DNA of 64,000 nt, taken from NCBI RefSeq assembly GCF_032970905.1, contig NZ_JAWJZA010000001.1; one strand, given 5' to 3'. Every line of letters starts with the position of its first letter. Positions within the stretch are counted from its first letter, which is position 1. This document shows positions 8,565 to 18,224 of the stretch, piece after piece. The DNA comes from Veillonella absiana. GTDB taxonomy: Bacteria; Bacillota; Negativicutes; Veillonellales; Veillonellaceae. The position numbers were made by a program, and so were the translations under genes. Under the pieces are notes generated by a model. That model did no database searches. It saw only the letters and a list, made by a program, of their open reading frames with translations, and had not been told where the DNA came from.

Positions 8565-9530
8565 TTAATTTCGCACAACAATTTCATCTCTAAACAATGT
8601 ATCAACACTCATTAGTTCTGAATTTCTTGCACGTTCAACCAATTCGCATAGTGTAATCGTTCCATGTGATAAAAGCTCATCTTTCATCACTAAATCACAC
8701 TGTTTACAGAGTTCCCCCAAAATTCTCTCACTACTATATCCAGATTCACGCAGTTCCTTAATAGTTATACTCTTCTGTCGTTTAGATAATCTATGGCCTT
8801 CTACATCAATCAATAAAGGGGCATGTCCATAATGTACTGGGCTTTCACCCAACAAAGAATATAAATACATTTGTTGTGCTGTTGTGTCCAGCAGGTCTGC
8901 ACCTCTAACAATCTCTGTAACCCCCATTGCCACATCATCTAACGTGACAGCCAGATTATATGCAAACATACCATCCCCACGTTTCACCACAAAATCATCC
9001 ACTTCACTACGAAGCACTCGAGTTTGTAATCCTTGCCAACGATCCATAAACTCTATGGTACGATCCTCCACCTTAATTCTCCAAGATGGTTCTTTCTGCG
9101 TCCATTGCTCTTTTATATCGGCTAACGACAAGTGGCGACAATGACCGTCATATAAATGGGGAATTTCCCCACGATGTGGGGCTGATGCAATGCTCTGAAT
9201 ACGTGCCCGATTACAAAAACACGGATATACAAATCCCACTGACTCCCACTGAGCGAGTGTTTTTTCATAATAATCATAACGCTCACTCTGCCAATAAGGG
9301 CCATGTGCCCCACCTATTCTTGGGCCTTCATCCCACTCAAAGCCAAGCCACTCTAAATCGTCAAGCAACTGTTCACCTAGCTCACGCTTAGATCGCTGTA
9401 TATCAATATCCTCCATACGAACAAGAAATGTACCATGTTGTTGCTTTACCGATAAATACGACAAAAGAGCGATCCACACATTACCCAAGTGGATATGTCC
9501 TGTCGGGCTCGGTGCGAATCGTCCTTTCAT
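8565..9530 (-). CDS. gluQ: Glutamyl-Q tRNA(Asp) synthetase
   Basis: Attaches glutamate to queuosine in tRNA-Asp. It is a truncated paralogue of GluRS lacking the anticodon-binding domain. Seen here are the class I motif GRFAPSPTGHIHLGN, the zinc-site CFC with a downstream GHC, and the second signature HRLSKRQKS in place of KMSKS. The length is 321 residues. The ATG at 9530 is preceded by GGAGAT, while an upstream ATG at 9557 has no ribosome site. Confidence 0.93.
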   Translation of the reverse strand: MKGRFAPSPTGHIHLGNVWIALLSYLSVKQQHGTFLVRMEDIDIQRSKRELGEQLLDDLEWLGFEWDEGPRIGGAHGPYWQSERYDYYEKTLAQWESVGFVYPCFCNRARIQSIASAPHRGEIPHLYDGHCRHLSLADIKEQWTQKEPSWRIKVEDRTIEFMDRWQGLQTRVLRSEVDDFVVKRGDGMFAYNLAVTLDDVAMGVTEIVRGADLLDTTAQQMYLYSLLGESPVHYGHAPLLIDVEGHRLSKRQKSITIKELRESGYSSERILGELCKQCDLVMKDELLSHGTITLCELVERARNSELMSVDTLFRDEIVVRN

Positions 9531-9588
9531 TGTTATCTCCTTACTAGTTATAAGCAATACCTAGTCATTACTTGCCATATTCAGTCTA

Positions 9589-12498
9589 TTAATTTGGCAA
9601 AGATACGATTTCATCAAAGGTACTACCAGCCGCTTTGATTTTTTCTTCATTTCCCATTGCACAAATGTGATTATCCTTAATAACAGATTCTACCACATCT
9701 GCCAATGCCACGATGTCTTGTGGTTGGCAGGCAATAACTTGTTTACGGAATTCAACCTTATCGGCTAAATTTGTACCACTAAAATACAATCCCATAGCAC
9801 GGGGACCACGCAAAGATGGTGTCATTGTCAAATCTAAAGAACTCATAGTACCAATGATATATTTACGCATTTCACGATCTGTTAGGTTAAAATTACGTAA
9901 ATATTCAGGTAATTCTTTATATACATCTAGGGTTTCTGTAAGGTTAGGATCACGGTAACTACAGAATACCATACTGCCATCATTATAGAAATTCGCAAAA
10001 GCACCATAGGCACCACCTTGCACACGTATACGAATCCATAAATATTCGTAGCGCAAGATAACCTCTAATACACTCATAGCACCTTTATGGTCAAACCCAT
10101 GATCTTTAAAATTACCGCCTTGAGCCACATATTGCACCTTACCAGCTGTGACAATAGCTTCGTTAGTTGCTTGTTTTGTCATTACTAGCTTATTACCTGG
10201 AACTACATCATGACTCCAATTAGAAATAATTGGTGTAATCATGTCGATAAATGGTGCTAATTCCTCTTCCTCACCAACAAACATGATATCTAGATTATTG
10301 GATCTAAAGATTTTCTTAGCTACTTCTGCTAATTTTTCCGGTAATAATGGTAATGCTGCTGGATTTGTAGCTAATTCACTGATTTTTTGATAGTAACCCA
10401 AGTTACCGCTATCACGGAATTTACCAGCCCCGGATACTTGTGCCAATACGCGTTGCGTCACGATAGTGTGTCCACGCCGGAATGCCTCATTATCCCAGAT
10501 AGCTTTGCTTTCTTGTACGAGTTCCGTTAAACGTTTTACATTAGTAAATCTAGATTCGCTAATAATTTCGTTAACAATACGGCACAAATCAGCCAATTTA
10601 GAATGTAAAGCCTTACTGCGCACAATCAACAATGGTGTGAATTCATCACGAGTACCATCCTTGGCAATGGCTGTAATATCCGCAGTAAAACCACCTAAAT
10701 TTAGATTAATATCCTTAGACAATTCTTCATAAGAGCGTTTTGTGTCTACACGACTCAAAATATCCGTCAAAATATCTGCATAGAACAAGTCTTCTTCGGT
10801 GAGGCAATCTAATTTGAAATAGAATCCAGTGTAGTTAATACCTTTGGCAAAGGTTGGCACAAAATGAACCTTTGTGTCTCCTACCATTTGTTCACGCCGT
10901 TCTACATCTTCAATATTTGGATTCAAATCAGATAATTCAAGCAATGGAATCGATTCTAGTGCTTCTTCAGAATCTGGTGTTTCTTGACGAATTTTCAATG
11001 CTTTTGTTTGTTCCACAATGGCATTAATTTCATCTTCACTCATATTAGCTTTAACCGCTGCCAATTTTTCTTTTACAGCTTGATCTTTTTTAGCTTGTAA
11101 CCCTTTTTCAGGATAGATAGACACTAATGCTTTATGCGTATTGTTAAGCAGTGTTTGAGAAATTAAATCTTCAAAATATGTACCGCTCAAGCCTTGACGG
11201 ATATTTACTAGTGCTTCTTCATAATGCAATAATTCCAATGGATCCATATCATAAAGCCATTGGTCCATCATACGAATAACATAAGCTAAGCCAATTGGAC
11301 GTCCACCAAAGTCATTTTCACGCAATGTAAATTCAATACTATTTAAAGATGCTTCTAATAACTCTTTATCGAGACCATTTGTTACCATCTCTTTTAATGT
11401 AGATTCCACAATGTCTTGCAACAATTGTTGTTTATCCATTTCAGAGCCAGTCACTGTCACATTCCACATTGGTTGACGAATACTGTCTAGATAATAGCCG
11501 GTTACATCACTGCCGATGCCAGCTTTCACCAAGGCCTGTTTCAAAGGCGCTGCAGAGGATGTCAACAATGCATGTGTTAACACCTCGTAGGCTAAACTCT
11601 GTTCTGGTGTCATATGTGTTAACACATAGGACAAGGCGTGCAGTGTTTTATTATCTGTACCTTCATCGGCACCAACGCTAAATGGATAGCTCACAATCTT
11701 ACCTTCTGTAAATGGTTGTTGAATTCCCACCTCTGTATGCACATCAATGGCATCAAAATGTTGTAAATATTCATCATTCAAGAATGCCAATTGTTCTTCG
11801 ATATTCATCGTGCCATATAGGAAAATATAGCTATTGGATGGATGATAATGAACACGGTAGAATTCTTGGAATTGTTCATACGTTAAATCCGTAATGAAAT
11901 CAGGATCCCCACCAGAATCTACACCATACGTAGTATCTGGGAACAATTCATGCATAATTTGACGTTCCAATACGGAATCAGGAGATGAATAGACCCCTTT
12001 CATTTCATTGAATACAACGCCCTTGTACGTCAATTCATCATCAGCATTATCTAATTCATAATGCCACCCCTCTTGCATCACGATTTCTGGGTCATTCGCC
12101 ACACGAGGATACAATACGGCATCCAAATATACGTCCATCAAATTATGGAAATCCTTGTCGTTCTTGCTGGCCACCGGATACATTGTTTTATCCGGATAGG
12201 TCATAGCATTTAAAAATGTATTTAAAGACCCCTTAACGAGTTCCACAAACGGCTCTTTTAATGGGAACTTGCGAGACCCACATAAAACGGAATGCTCCAT
12301 GATATGTGCGACACCAGTGCTATCGCTAGGTGTCGTACGAAACGCAATATTAAAAACTTTATTCGTATCTGGTGAATCTATGTAAATTAGACGAGCACCA
12401 GATTTTTCGTGCTTCATTTCATAGGCAGTGCCATTGATTTCATCAATTCGTTCAACACGATTCAATCGGAATCCAGAATATACTTGATTTAACTCCAC
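9589..12498 (-). CDS. Peptidase M16C (presequence-protease-like metallopeptidase)
   Basis: A 969-residue zinc peptidase of the insulinase/PreP type, degrading unfolded peptides inside a closed two-half chamber. The inverted zinc motif HIMEH occurs near residue 75, with the downstream glutamate in VVFNEMKGVYSSPD. The M16C-associated domain and an R/Y-bearing C-terminal half (YLWIRIRVQGGAYGAF) follow. The open frame reaches 12579, but the best start is GTG at 12498, four bases after AAGGGG. The longer frame would run through a hairpin at 12528-12551. It is expected to be cytoplasmic because no signal peptide follows this start. Confidence 0.9.
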   Translation of the reverse strand: MELNQVYSGFRLNRVERIDEINGTAYEMKHEKSGARLIYIDSPDTNKVFNIAFRTTPSDSTGVAHIMEHSVLCGSRKFPLKEPFVELVKGSLNTFLNAMTYPDKTMYPVASKNDKDFHNLMDVYLDAVLYPRVANDPEIVMQEGWHYELDNADDELTYKGVVFNEMKGVYSSPDSVLERQIMHELFPDTTYGVDSGGDPDFITDLTYEQFQEFYRVHYHPSNSYIFLYGTMNIEEQLAFLNDEYLQHFDAIDVHTEVGIQQPFTEGKIVSYPFSVGADEGTDNKTLHALSYVLTHMTPEQSLAYEVLTHALLTSSAAPLKQALVKAGIGSDVTGYYLDSIRQPMWNVTVTGSEMDKQQLLQDIVESTLKEMVTNGLDKELLEASLNSIEFTLRENDFGGRPIGLAYVIRMMDQWLYDMDPLELLHYEEALVNIRQGLSGTYFEDLISQTLLNNTHKALVSIYPEKGLQAKKDQAVKEKLAAVKANMSEDEINAIVEQTKALKIRQETPDSEEALESIPLLELSDLNPNIEDVERREQMVGDTKVHFVPTFAKGINYTGFYFKLDCLTEEDLFYADILTDILSRVDTKRSYEELSKDINLNLGGFTADITAIAKDGTRDEFTPLLIVRSKALHSKLADLCRIVNEIISESRFTNVKRLTELVQESKAIWDNEAFRRGHTIVTQRVLAQVSGAGKFRDSGNLGYYQKISELATNPAALPLLPEKLAEVAKKIFRSNNLDIMFVGEEEELAPFIDMITPIISNWSHDVVPGNKLVMTKQATNEAIVTAGKVQYVAQGGNFKDHGFDHKGAMSVLEVILRYEYLWIRIRVQGGAYGAFANFYNDGSMVFCSYRDPNLTETLDVYKELPEYLRNFNLTDREMRKYIIGTMSSLDLTMTPSLRGPRAMGLYFSGTNLADKVEFRKQVIACQPQDIVALADVVESVIKDNHICAMGNEEKIKAAGSTFDEIVSLPN

Positions 12499-12527
12499 TG
12501 TACCCCTTCTTTCTATTATTAAATAAT

Positions 12528-12551
12528 AAACACAGATGTGAATCTGTGTTT
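12528..12551. promoter_or_regulatory. Perfect hairpin in the M16C leader
   Basis: AAACACAGAT (12528-12537) and ATCTGTGTTT (12542-12551) form a perfect 10-bp stem with a 4-base loop, 30 bases upstream of the GTG start. On the plus strand it is followed by TTC and no gene precedes it. It could be a leader hairpin or a stray terminator. Confidence 0.35.
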
Positions 12552-12774
12552 TTCTAGTGATTTCAATGTATTTCATCATTGTGAAAACTAGTACTTACTA
12601 CACCGTCCACATATGAATGTACTTAAAATTATCGATATATATTATATCATATTTTAGGAAAATCTTACATACTAAGAACGCTTATCATATGCCATAAATA
12701 TTCGTATAGCAGGTAAAAAACGCCAGAAATAGATTGAGTATTGAAAGATTCCTATTAAAACTATATACGTTAAA

Positions 12775-12802
12775 CAAAAAAACGCTTTATTTCTAAAGCG
12801 TT
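12775..12802 (-). terminator. Terminator of the biotin operon
   Basis: On the minus strand AACGCTTTA (12794-12802) pairs with TAAAGCGTT (12781-12789) and is followed by TTTTTTG. The 5' arm overlaps the bioF stop codon. The 290 bp between this and the M16C start hold only AT-rich DNA. Confidence 0.85.
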
Positions 12803-13935
12803 TTTTCTGTATTTCGTTGTAATGAATGCACTAATTCATCGATTTGTTCTTCTGTATGACCAGCCATTAATGTAATACGCAATATGGCTTCGCCTTCAGG
12901 AACCGCCGGATAGCGAATCGGAGTTGTCCAAATCCCATCCTCCCATAGTTTTTCAGCCATCGCTACCGCTCTTGTCGCACTCCCCATAGGAATTGGTACT
13001 ATATGACTACTATTCTGTACCGCAAAACCAATGCTGGCCAATCGTTGCACCAAATACTGCTGATTATGTTGCAACCGTTCAATCAACTCTGGATGTTCTT
13101 GAATATAGTCTAGAGCGGATAACGCAAAGGCAATAGAAAAAGGTGAACAAGAGGTCGAAAACATATAACTACGCCCTAAATTCTGTAGTAAGTGAATAAT
13201 AAGTTGAGAACTAGCTACAAAGGCTCCTTCTGAACCTATAGCTTTACTTAGACATCCCATAAGGATATCAGGGCGTGGTGTATAAGGCATATTGGTAATA
13301 CCAAATCCATGGGCATCATCAATAACGGTAATCGCCTCCCATCGTTTACCGACTTTCACAAAATCCTCTAGTAAAAGTACATCTCCATCCATGCTAAACA
13401 CATAATCTGAAACTAATATAATAGGCCCCTTATGACCATTACGTCGTGCATCCCCTACCATGGTTTCCAACGCCTCAAGATTCATATGTGGATATACAGT
13501 TACCTGGGCGCGACTCATGCGGAGACCATCAATGATGGAAGCATGGTTTTTTTCATCCGAAAACACAAGTGTATCAGGAGTAACCAACGCAGAAAAAATC
13601 CCTATATTAGCCATATATCCAGAAGAAAATAATAGGGTTGACTCATATCCAGTCATTTTAGCTAATCTAGCCTCTAATTCAACATGTAATGCAGTATTAC
13701 CTGTGGTCAAACGAGAACCACACGCCCCTGCACCATAAGTTTTAGAGACTTCAATAGCCTTGTCCCAAAGTGTAGGTAATTCACTGATAGACAAATAATT
13801 GCTAGATGAAAACATCAATATGTCTTGATGATCTACAACAGATTTTGTCAATTGAGCCGATTCAATGATACGTTGAGATCGTAGTAAACCTTTATCCAAT
13901 AATTCTGAATATTTTGATTCATAGATTTCCCACAT
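12793..13935 (-). CDS. bioF: 8-amino-7-oxononanoate synthase
   Basis: PLP enzyme condensing pimeloyl-CoA with L-alanine, the first committed step of the biotin rings. The 380-residue alpha-oxoamine synthase has YGAGACGSRLTTGN, the substrate/PLP segment DDAHGFG and the PLP lysine in GCLSKAIGSEGAF. It starts 7 bp after bioW. BioA, BioD and BioB are not in this window. Confidence 0.94.
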   Translation of the reverse strand: MWEIYESKYSELLDKGLLRSQRIIESAQLTKSVVDHQDILMFSSSNYLSISELPTLWDKAIEVSKTYGAGACGSRLTTGNTALHVELEARLAKMTGYESTLLFSSGYMANIGIFSALVTPDTLVFSDEKNHASIIDGLRMSRAQVTVYPHMNLEALETMVGDARRNGHKGPIILVSDYVFSMDGDVLLLEDFVKVGKRWEAITVIDDAHGFGITNMPYTPRPDILMGCLSKAIGSEGAFVASSQLIIHLLQNLGRSYMFSTSCSPFSIAFALSALDYIQEHPELIERLQHNQQYLVQRLASIGFAVQNSSHIVPIPMGSATRAVAMAEKLWEDGIWTTPIRYPAVPEGEAILRITLMAGHTEEQIDELVHSLQRNTEKTL

Positions 13936-13942
13936 AGCAGTT

Positions 13943-14671
13943 TTAACCCTCTTTTACTATTACCACTTGATGCTCCAAATAGTGTTGACATGCTTCCATA
14001 TCAGCTAATCTAGAGTCTACTACTAAAATCCTACCACCCAAATTAGATCCATAGGGCTTAACTTTTGTAATACGACAATACGCATCAGCAGTAGCAATAT
14101 AACCAATTTGGTATTCTGGATCATCAGATATACAAATCTCAGCTATTACACCATCTGCTGATAATGCTTTGGAGGCAAGAACAAGAGCCTCTTTATAATG
14201 ATTTTTTCCTTCGTCCACCACTGTAGTATTTTCATAATCCATATTTGACAATCTAATGCCTCTCTCATGATCTGGTTCCAAACGAGAGTGTGTTGCTATA
14301 TCATACATAATGGCCCCTCTCATATTCCCCGTTTTCGCCAATACATCAACGAGGTACCCTGCCAATTCAGAGGAGAAGCCTGGCAATGCACTAAGTTGTT
14401 TTGCCATTATTTTTAATCCATCCTGATAGGTATCTACGGCTATCATGTTCGTGGGTAACGCTTGAATATACTGAATGCATTTCTCTTCAATACCTTCCAC
14501 CTTGATATTGATGAAAGTAGGCTTACCTTTGCTATGATTTTGTGCACGGGTGATAAGTTGTTGACTCACCTTGGGAACTGCAGCTTCATCAACAATTCGC
14601 TCTGCTCCAGATACATGAACCTCTTGTCCGCACTCCCACTTAGAGGCCCTCATCTTCACACAATACTTCAT
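13943..14671 (-). CDS. bioW: 6-carboxyhexanoate--CoA ligase
   Basis: Makes pimeloyl-CoA from pimelate, ATP and CoA. The 242-residue protein shows the BioW N-terminus MRASKW with HVSGAERI, the internal GNMRGAIMYD, and the ERGIRLSNMD motif used for adenylation. Its ATG directly follows the bioY stop (TAG ATG), indicating coupling. Its presence means this organism obtains pimeloyl-CoA through the BioW route rather than BioC/BioH. Confidence 0.92.
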   Translation of the reverse strand: MKYCVKMRASKWECGQEVHVSGAERIVDEAAVPKVSQQLITRAQNHSKGKPTFINIKVEGIEEKCIQYIQALPTNMIAVDTYQDGLKIMAKQLSALPGFSSELAGYLVDVLAKTGNMRGAIMYDIATHSRLEPDHERGIRLSNMDYENTTVVDEGKNHYKEALVLASKALSADGVIAEICISDDPEYQIGYIATADAYCRITKVKPYGSNLGGRILVVDSRLADMEACQHYLEHQVVIVKEG

Positions 14672-15178
14672 CTACACCAACCCCTTTGACCATGGAGTTT
14701 CCACATATTCTAAAAATCCAGTTTTCTTCATCATTTGATATCCCTTTGTATACAAAATATAAGCTACTAACGGGGTTATCACTAGGCCTGGTAAAATTGA
14801 AATAATCAGAGGTAATACCGGTACTTGAGTCACTACACTCACTGCAAATCGAGCTGCAATGCTTCCTAAAGGACCAGAAATCAATAAGGATACTTTTCTT
14901 GTACCCAATATGACAATACACAAGCCTACAACTAAGCGAAATACAAATTGAATCAAAATTCCATACACTGTAATGGTTCCCATTGAAAATGCAAGTATAC
15001 TTGCTAATATACCGGCCAATATATACGTTCGAAATCCAAATAACATGGCAATTGTCACCGCAATAGGCGCAGACATTTGAAATTCCGCCCCTCCCACAGG
15101 AGATGGGATTTTAAAATAACCACTAACTAATATCAAGATACCTAAGAACGCTGTCAATACTAACTCTTTTGTTTTCAT
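14672..15178 (-). CDS. bioY: Biotin transporter BioY
   Basis: Substrate-binding membrane (S) component of an ECF-type vitamin transporter. The 168-residue hydrophobic protein has about six helices and the BioY-like stretch KIPSPVGGAEFQMSAPIAV. It is the first gene of bioY-bioW-bioF, so uptake and synthesis are co-regulated. The ATG at 15178 has GAGGTG five bases upstream; an in-frame GTG at 15196 is rejected. EcfA/EcfT partners are not nearby. Confidence 0.9.
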   Translation of the reverse strand: MKTKELVLTAFLGILILVSGYFKIPSPVGGAEFQMSAPIAVTIAMLFGFRTYILAGILASILAFSMGTITVYGILIQFVFRLVVGLCIVILGTRKVSLLISGPLGSIAARFAVSVVTQVPVLPLIISILPGLVITPLVAYILYTKGYQMMKKTGFLEYVETPWSKGLV

Positions 15179-15243
15179 TGTCACACCTCTATACACTTCA
15201 TGGCACTATAAATCTAGCCCCATAATATCAAATCACATTTATT

Positions 15244-15275
15244 TTGACAACTACAAAATTATAATAGGTTAACAA
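15244..15275 (-). promoter_or_regulatory. Candidate BirA operator over the bioY promoter
   Basis: On the minus strand TTGTTAACC (15267-15275), 14 bases, then AGTTGTCAA (15244-15252) form an imperfect inverted repeat of the size and spacing known for BirA sites (TTGTNAACC-N14/15-GGTTNACAA). A TATAAT -10 element lies inside the spacer. Repression by biotinyl-AMP-bound BirA is inferred. Confidence 0.55.
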
Positions 15276-15292
15276 TATAAATATAAGAATAC

Positions 15293-15348
15293 AAAAAAAC
15301 TGTACACTCGTAGGAATTTAAATTTTAAAACAATCTACGCTTGTACAG
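15293..15348 (-). terminator. Terminator after the lysC unit
   Basis: On the minus strand CTGTACAAGCGTAG (15335-15348) pairs with CTACGAGTGTACAG (15300-15313) with two central mismatches and a 21-base loop, then TTTTTTTG. It lies 12 bases after the stop of the 103-aa gene. Confidence 0.75.
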
Positions 15349-15359
15349 CTTTTTATGTA

Positions 15360-15671
15360 TTATTTTGTATTCGCCCATCGTTGGTTACGACGGCATGCTA
15401 TTAGACCTTCCAAAACAACCTCAAAATGAGGAAATCTCATCGTATGATCCGCATATAAATCGGGTACTACCTTATAAGAAATTGTTACTTCATGAGTATC
15501 ATAGTTATAATAAACCCCATGTAAATTGCTCATCGTAGTATATCCAGTTTTCGCTTGTTCAAGCGTTGGGATAGGTTGTGTTTTTAGGTTTTCTAATAAA
15601 TCGCTAAGAAATCCTTCCTTACGGCCCTGATCTGCTAGCATTTCTTCCATAAAACTATCTAAACTATCCAT
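15360..15671 (-). CDS. Small protein of unknown function
   Basis: A 103-residue soluble protein I do not recognise. It begins with an acidic helical stretch (DSLDSFMEEMLADQGRKEGF), then a beta-rich middle (GVYYNYDTHEVTISYKVV) and a basic end. It has no signal peptide, cysteine pair or membrane helix. It lies 18 bp downstream of lysC with its own GGAG site and ends at a shared terminator, so it is co-transcribed with aspartokinase. Of two adjacent ATGs, the second has better spacing. Confidence 0.7.
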   Translation of the reverse strand: MDSLDSFMEEMLADQGRKEGFLSDLLENLKTQPIPTLEQAKTGYTTMSNLHGVYYNYDTHEVTISYKVVPDLYADHTMRFPHFEVVLEGLIACRRNQRWANTK

Positions 15672-15689
15672 CATATCTCCTATTAATGA

Positions 15690-16919
15690 TTAGCCACGAT
15701 CATCCAATAATAATTTATCATGGATAACACGAACAGCATCTTTTACCCGTTCTTCTGCCACTAAACAAGAAATACTAATTTCAGAAGTACTAATAATTTC
15801 TACATTAATGCCTTCTTGACCAAGAATATCAAACATTTGCGCCGCTACACCTGGCTGTCCAAGCATACCCGCACCAATGATGGATACTTTGGCCATTTTT
15901 TCATCAATGTTGATTTTTTCAATTTTGATAGAATTGCTTAAATTTTCCAACACTTCACGAGCAAGCACTACATCATCTAAAGCAACTGTAAAAATCAAAT
16001 CAGTTGTAGCATCATCTTTAGATCTTATGCTTTGAACAATCATATCTACATCTACATTATTTTTAGCCAATGCCTTAAATACAGTGGCAGCAGTACCCGG
16101 CTTATTTTCAACACCTACTAATGCCACTTTCGCTGTGTTAGTATCATCAGCAACACCTGTAATTACACGTTTATTTGTTTCCACGGTATAATCCTCCCGA
16201 ATAATAGTACCAGTATTGTTATTGAAAGTAGAGCGTACATGAATAGGAACATTATAACGGAATCCCATTTCTACCGCACGGGGCTGCATAACACCAGCAC
16301 CAAGACGTGCCATCTCAAGCATTTCACCATAAGTAACTTCTTCTAATTTAAAAGCACCAGAAGCAACACGTGGATCCGTAGAATATACACCATCAACATC
16401 TGTGAATATTTCACAAACGTCAGCTTTCATGGCTCCCGCCAAAGCAACTGCAGTTGTATCAGAACCACCACGCCCTAATGTTGCCATATCACCATCTTCT
16501 GTGATGCCTTGGAATCCTGCAACAACTACGATATTACCATCATCTAAAGCTTCGAATACACGATTAGGATCTACACCAAGAATACGACCTTTGCCAAATG
16601 TATCACTACTATTGATACCCGCCTGCGCACCAGTCATGGAGATTGCTTTTTGACCGCGTTCTTGGAATGCCATTGCCATCAATGCAATAGTAACTTGTTC
16701 ACCTGTACTCAACAATCTATCCATTTCTCGACCATATGGTTTAGATGTTACTTGCTTTGCTAATGCCACTAAATCATCAGTAGTGTCCCCCATTGCGGAT
16801 ACGACCACTACAATTTTATCGTCTGCATTACGTTCCCGTAATACACGATCTACAATGTTAAAAATCTTTACTGGTGTTGCTACAGAGCTACCACCAAATT
16901 TTTTCACGATTAAGGCCAC
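15690..16919 (-). CDS. lysC: Aspartate kinase
   Basis: Phosphorylates L-aspartate, the entry step to lysine/DAP, threonine and methionine. The kinase motif KKFGGSSVA is at the N-terminus, with FTDVDGVYSTDPR in the middle and two C-terminal ACT domains (VALVGVENKPGTAATVF and VSIIGAGMLGQPGVAAQMF), which normally bind the feedback inhibitor. It has 409 residues and a GTG start with GAGGGA five bases upstream. No lysine riboswitch was recognised in the 180-bp leader. Confidence 0.95.
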   Translation of the reverse strand: MALIVKKFGGSSVATPVKIFNIVDRVLRERNADDKIVVVVSAMGDTTDDLVALAKQVTSKPYGREMDRLLSTGEQVTIALMAMAFQERGQKAISMTGAQAGINSSDTFGKGRILGVDPNRVFEALDDGNIVVVAGFQGITEDGDMATLGRGGSDTTAVALAGAMKADVCEIFTDVDGVYSTDPRVASGAFKLEEVTYGEMLEMARLGAGVMQPRAVEMGFRYNVPIHVRSTFNNNTGTIIREDYTVETNKRVITGVADDTNTAKVALVGVENKPGTAATVFKALAKNNVDVDMIVQSIRSKDDATTDLIFTVALDDVVLAREVLENLSNSIKIEKINIDEKMAKVSIIGAGMLGQPGVAAQMFDILGQEGINVEIISTSEISISCLVAEERVKDAVRVIHDKLLLDDRG

Positions 16920-17055
16920 AATTATCCCTCATTTACTCAAAGTTACTAAAAAAGAACATGAACATAATTTACCACAAACAACCCAGTATGTAAAGGGAGT
17001 CGGAAATATTTTCCACTACAGAAGTATATTTTTCTTTTCTAGACGGACTATTTTC

Positions 17056-17088
17056 CAAAATAAAAAGGCCGGCATACACCGACCTTTT
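17056..17088 (-). terminator. Terminator of the superoxide reductase gene
   Basis: On the minus strand AAAAGGTCGG (17079-17088) pairs with CCGGCCTTTT (17063-17072), with one G-U, followed by TATTTTG. It starts 13 bases after the stop codon. Confidence 0.8.
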
Positions 17089-17101
17089 AAAGTAATTACA
17101 A

Positions 17102-17497
17102 TTATGCAACTACGATAGCTTTTTCTTCAGATTCCCACAAACCGTGGATGTTGCAGTAAGATACAGCAATCAATTTACCGGATTGTTTGAAGGAAGTTAC
17201 AACAACTGCTTCTGCTTCAGAGTATACAGGGCCTTCGTTAGCGCCTGCAGGAGATTCACCATGTACGTTGAATTCAACAGCAGCTACTTCGTAAGGAAGT
17301 TGTGTACCTTCTGGAATGAAGTATAATTTAATCCAAGCAATATGATGTTCAGTAGTATTAGGATGTGCAATATCTTTGCCTACAGAAACTTCAATTTTTA
17401 CTTTTTCGCCAGCAGCTACTTGAGCTGGAGCTTCGATAACTGGAACGTGTTTTTCACCTTTGAAATCGCCGGATTTGATGTAATTGTTAAGTGCCAT
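17102..17497 (-). CDS. sor: Superoxide reductase (neelaredoxin type)
   Basis: Reduces superoxide to hydrogen peroxide without making oxygen, a typical defence in anaerobes. The 131-residue protein matches the one-iron class II enzymes: it lacks the N-terminal desulforedoxin domain. The Fe(His)4Cys ligands are visible in EKHVP, HPNTTEHHIAWI and SYCNIHGLWE. It is monocistronic with its own terminator and an AGGAGG site. Confidence 0.93.
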   Translation of the reverse strand: MALNNYIKSGDFKGEKHVPVIEAPAQVAAGEKVKIEVSVGKDIAHPNTTEHHIAWIKLYFIPEGTQLPYEVAAVEFNVHGESPAGANEGPVYSEAEAVVVTSFKQSGKLIAVSYCNIHGLWESEEKAIVVA

Positions 17498-17634
17498 TTG
17501 TAAACCCTCCTGAGGTTAATAAATATATGTTCTACTTAAAATAAACGTTTCTTAGAGGTCACTTGAACCTTATGACTATATTATACAAATCCGATATAGT
17601 TCTTGCAAGTACTTTTTCGATAACTTTAGATATA

Positions 17635-18177
17635 TTAAAACTCTATCCCTTTTACAGCTTTAATTCCCTGTTGGTACGCGTGTTTAACTACCTTCATTTC
17701 TGTAACCGTATCAGCTAATTCAATTATTTCATCTTTTGCATATCGTCCAGATAAAATAACATGTAATCGTCTTGGTTTATTTTTTAGCATTGTAACTACA
17801 TCATTAACATCAATTAGTTCATAATTTACGGCATTATTAATTTCATCCATAACGATTAAATCCCACTGATCAGAATTAACTTCATCAATAAGCATATGCC
17901 ATGCCTCTTGGGCAGCATGTTTATGAACGGCCAAAGTTTCTGCTGTAACATCATTTTTTTTATAATATATAAAACCTTTACCCATAGACCGAATCTCAAC
18001 GGAGTCGCCTAGTAATTCCAGCCCTTTTAATTCACCATAGCCGTTCCCACTCTTAATAAATTGTAAAATTAATACCTTTAATCCTTGACCAACAGCGCGT
18101 AATACTACACCAAGAGCTGCTGTCGTTTTACCTTTGCCATTCCCGGTATTAACTAAAATCAGGCCACGATCTTCCAT
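17635..18177 (-). CDS. cobO: Cob(I)alamin adenosyltransferase, CobA/CobO/BtuR family
   Basis: Transfers the adenosyl group from ATP to the cobalt of corrinoids. The 180-residue protein begins with the P-loop TGNGKGKTTAALG, followed by LQFIKSG and the DEINNAV motif of the family. AGGAGGTGCC precedes the ATG. It follows cbiA by about 110 bp, with a hairpin between them. Confidence 0.95.
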   Translation of the reverse strand: MEDRGLILVNTGNGKGKTTAALGVVLRAVGQGLKVLILQFIKSGNGYGELKGLELLGDSVEIRSMGKGFIYYKKNDVTAETLAVHKHAAQEAWHMLIDEVNSDQWDLIVMDEINNAVNYELIDVNDVVTMLKNKPRRLHVILSGRYAKDEIIELADTVTEMKVVKHAYQQGIKAVKGIEF

Positions 18178-18224
18178 ATGGCACCTCCTACCCTTTTATA
18201 TCTGTTTATATTATTAAATAAGAG

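Noticed and set aside
12499..12579. Longer N-terminus of the M16C peptidase from ATG 12579
   Set aside because: No ribosome site is present, the frame would pass through a perfect hairpin, and GTG 12498 has a good AAGGGG site and gives the usual length.
16920..17055. Lysine riboswitch upstream of lysC
   Set aside because: The leader is short, lacks the conserved five-helix junction bases and shows no attenuator. It holds only AT-rich DNA and a small GGAAATATTTTCC palindrome-like stretch.
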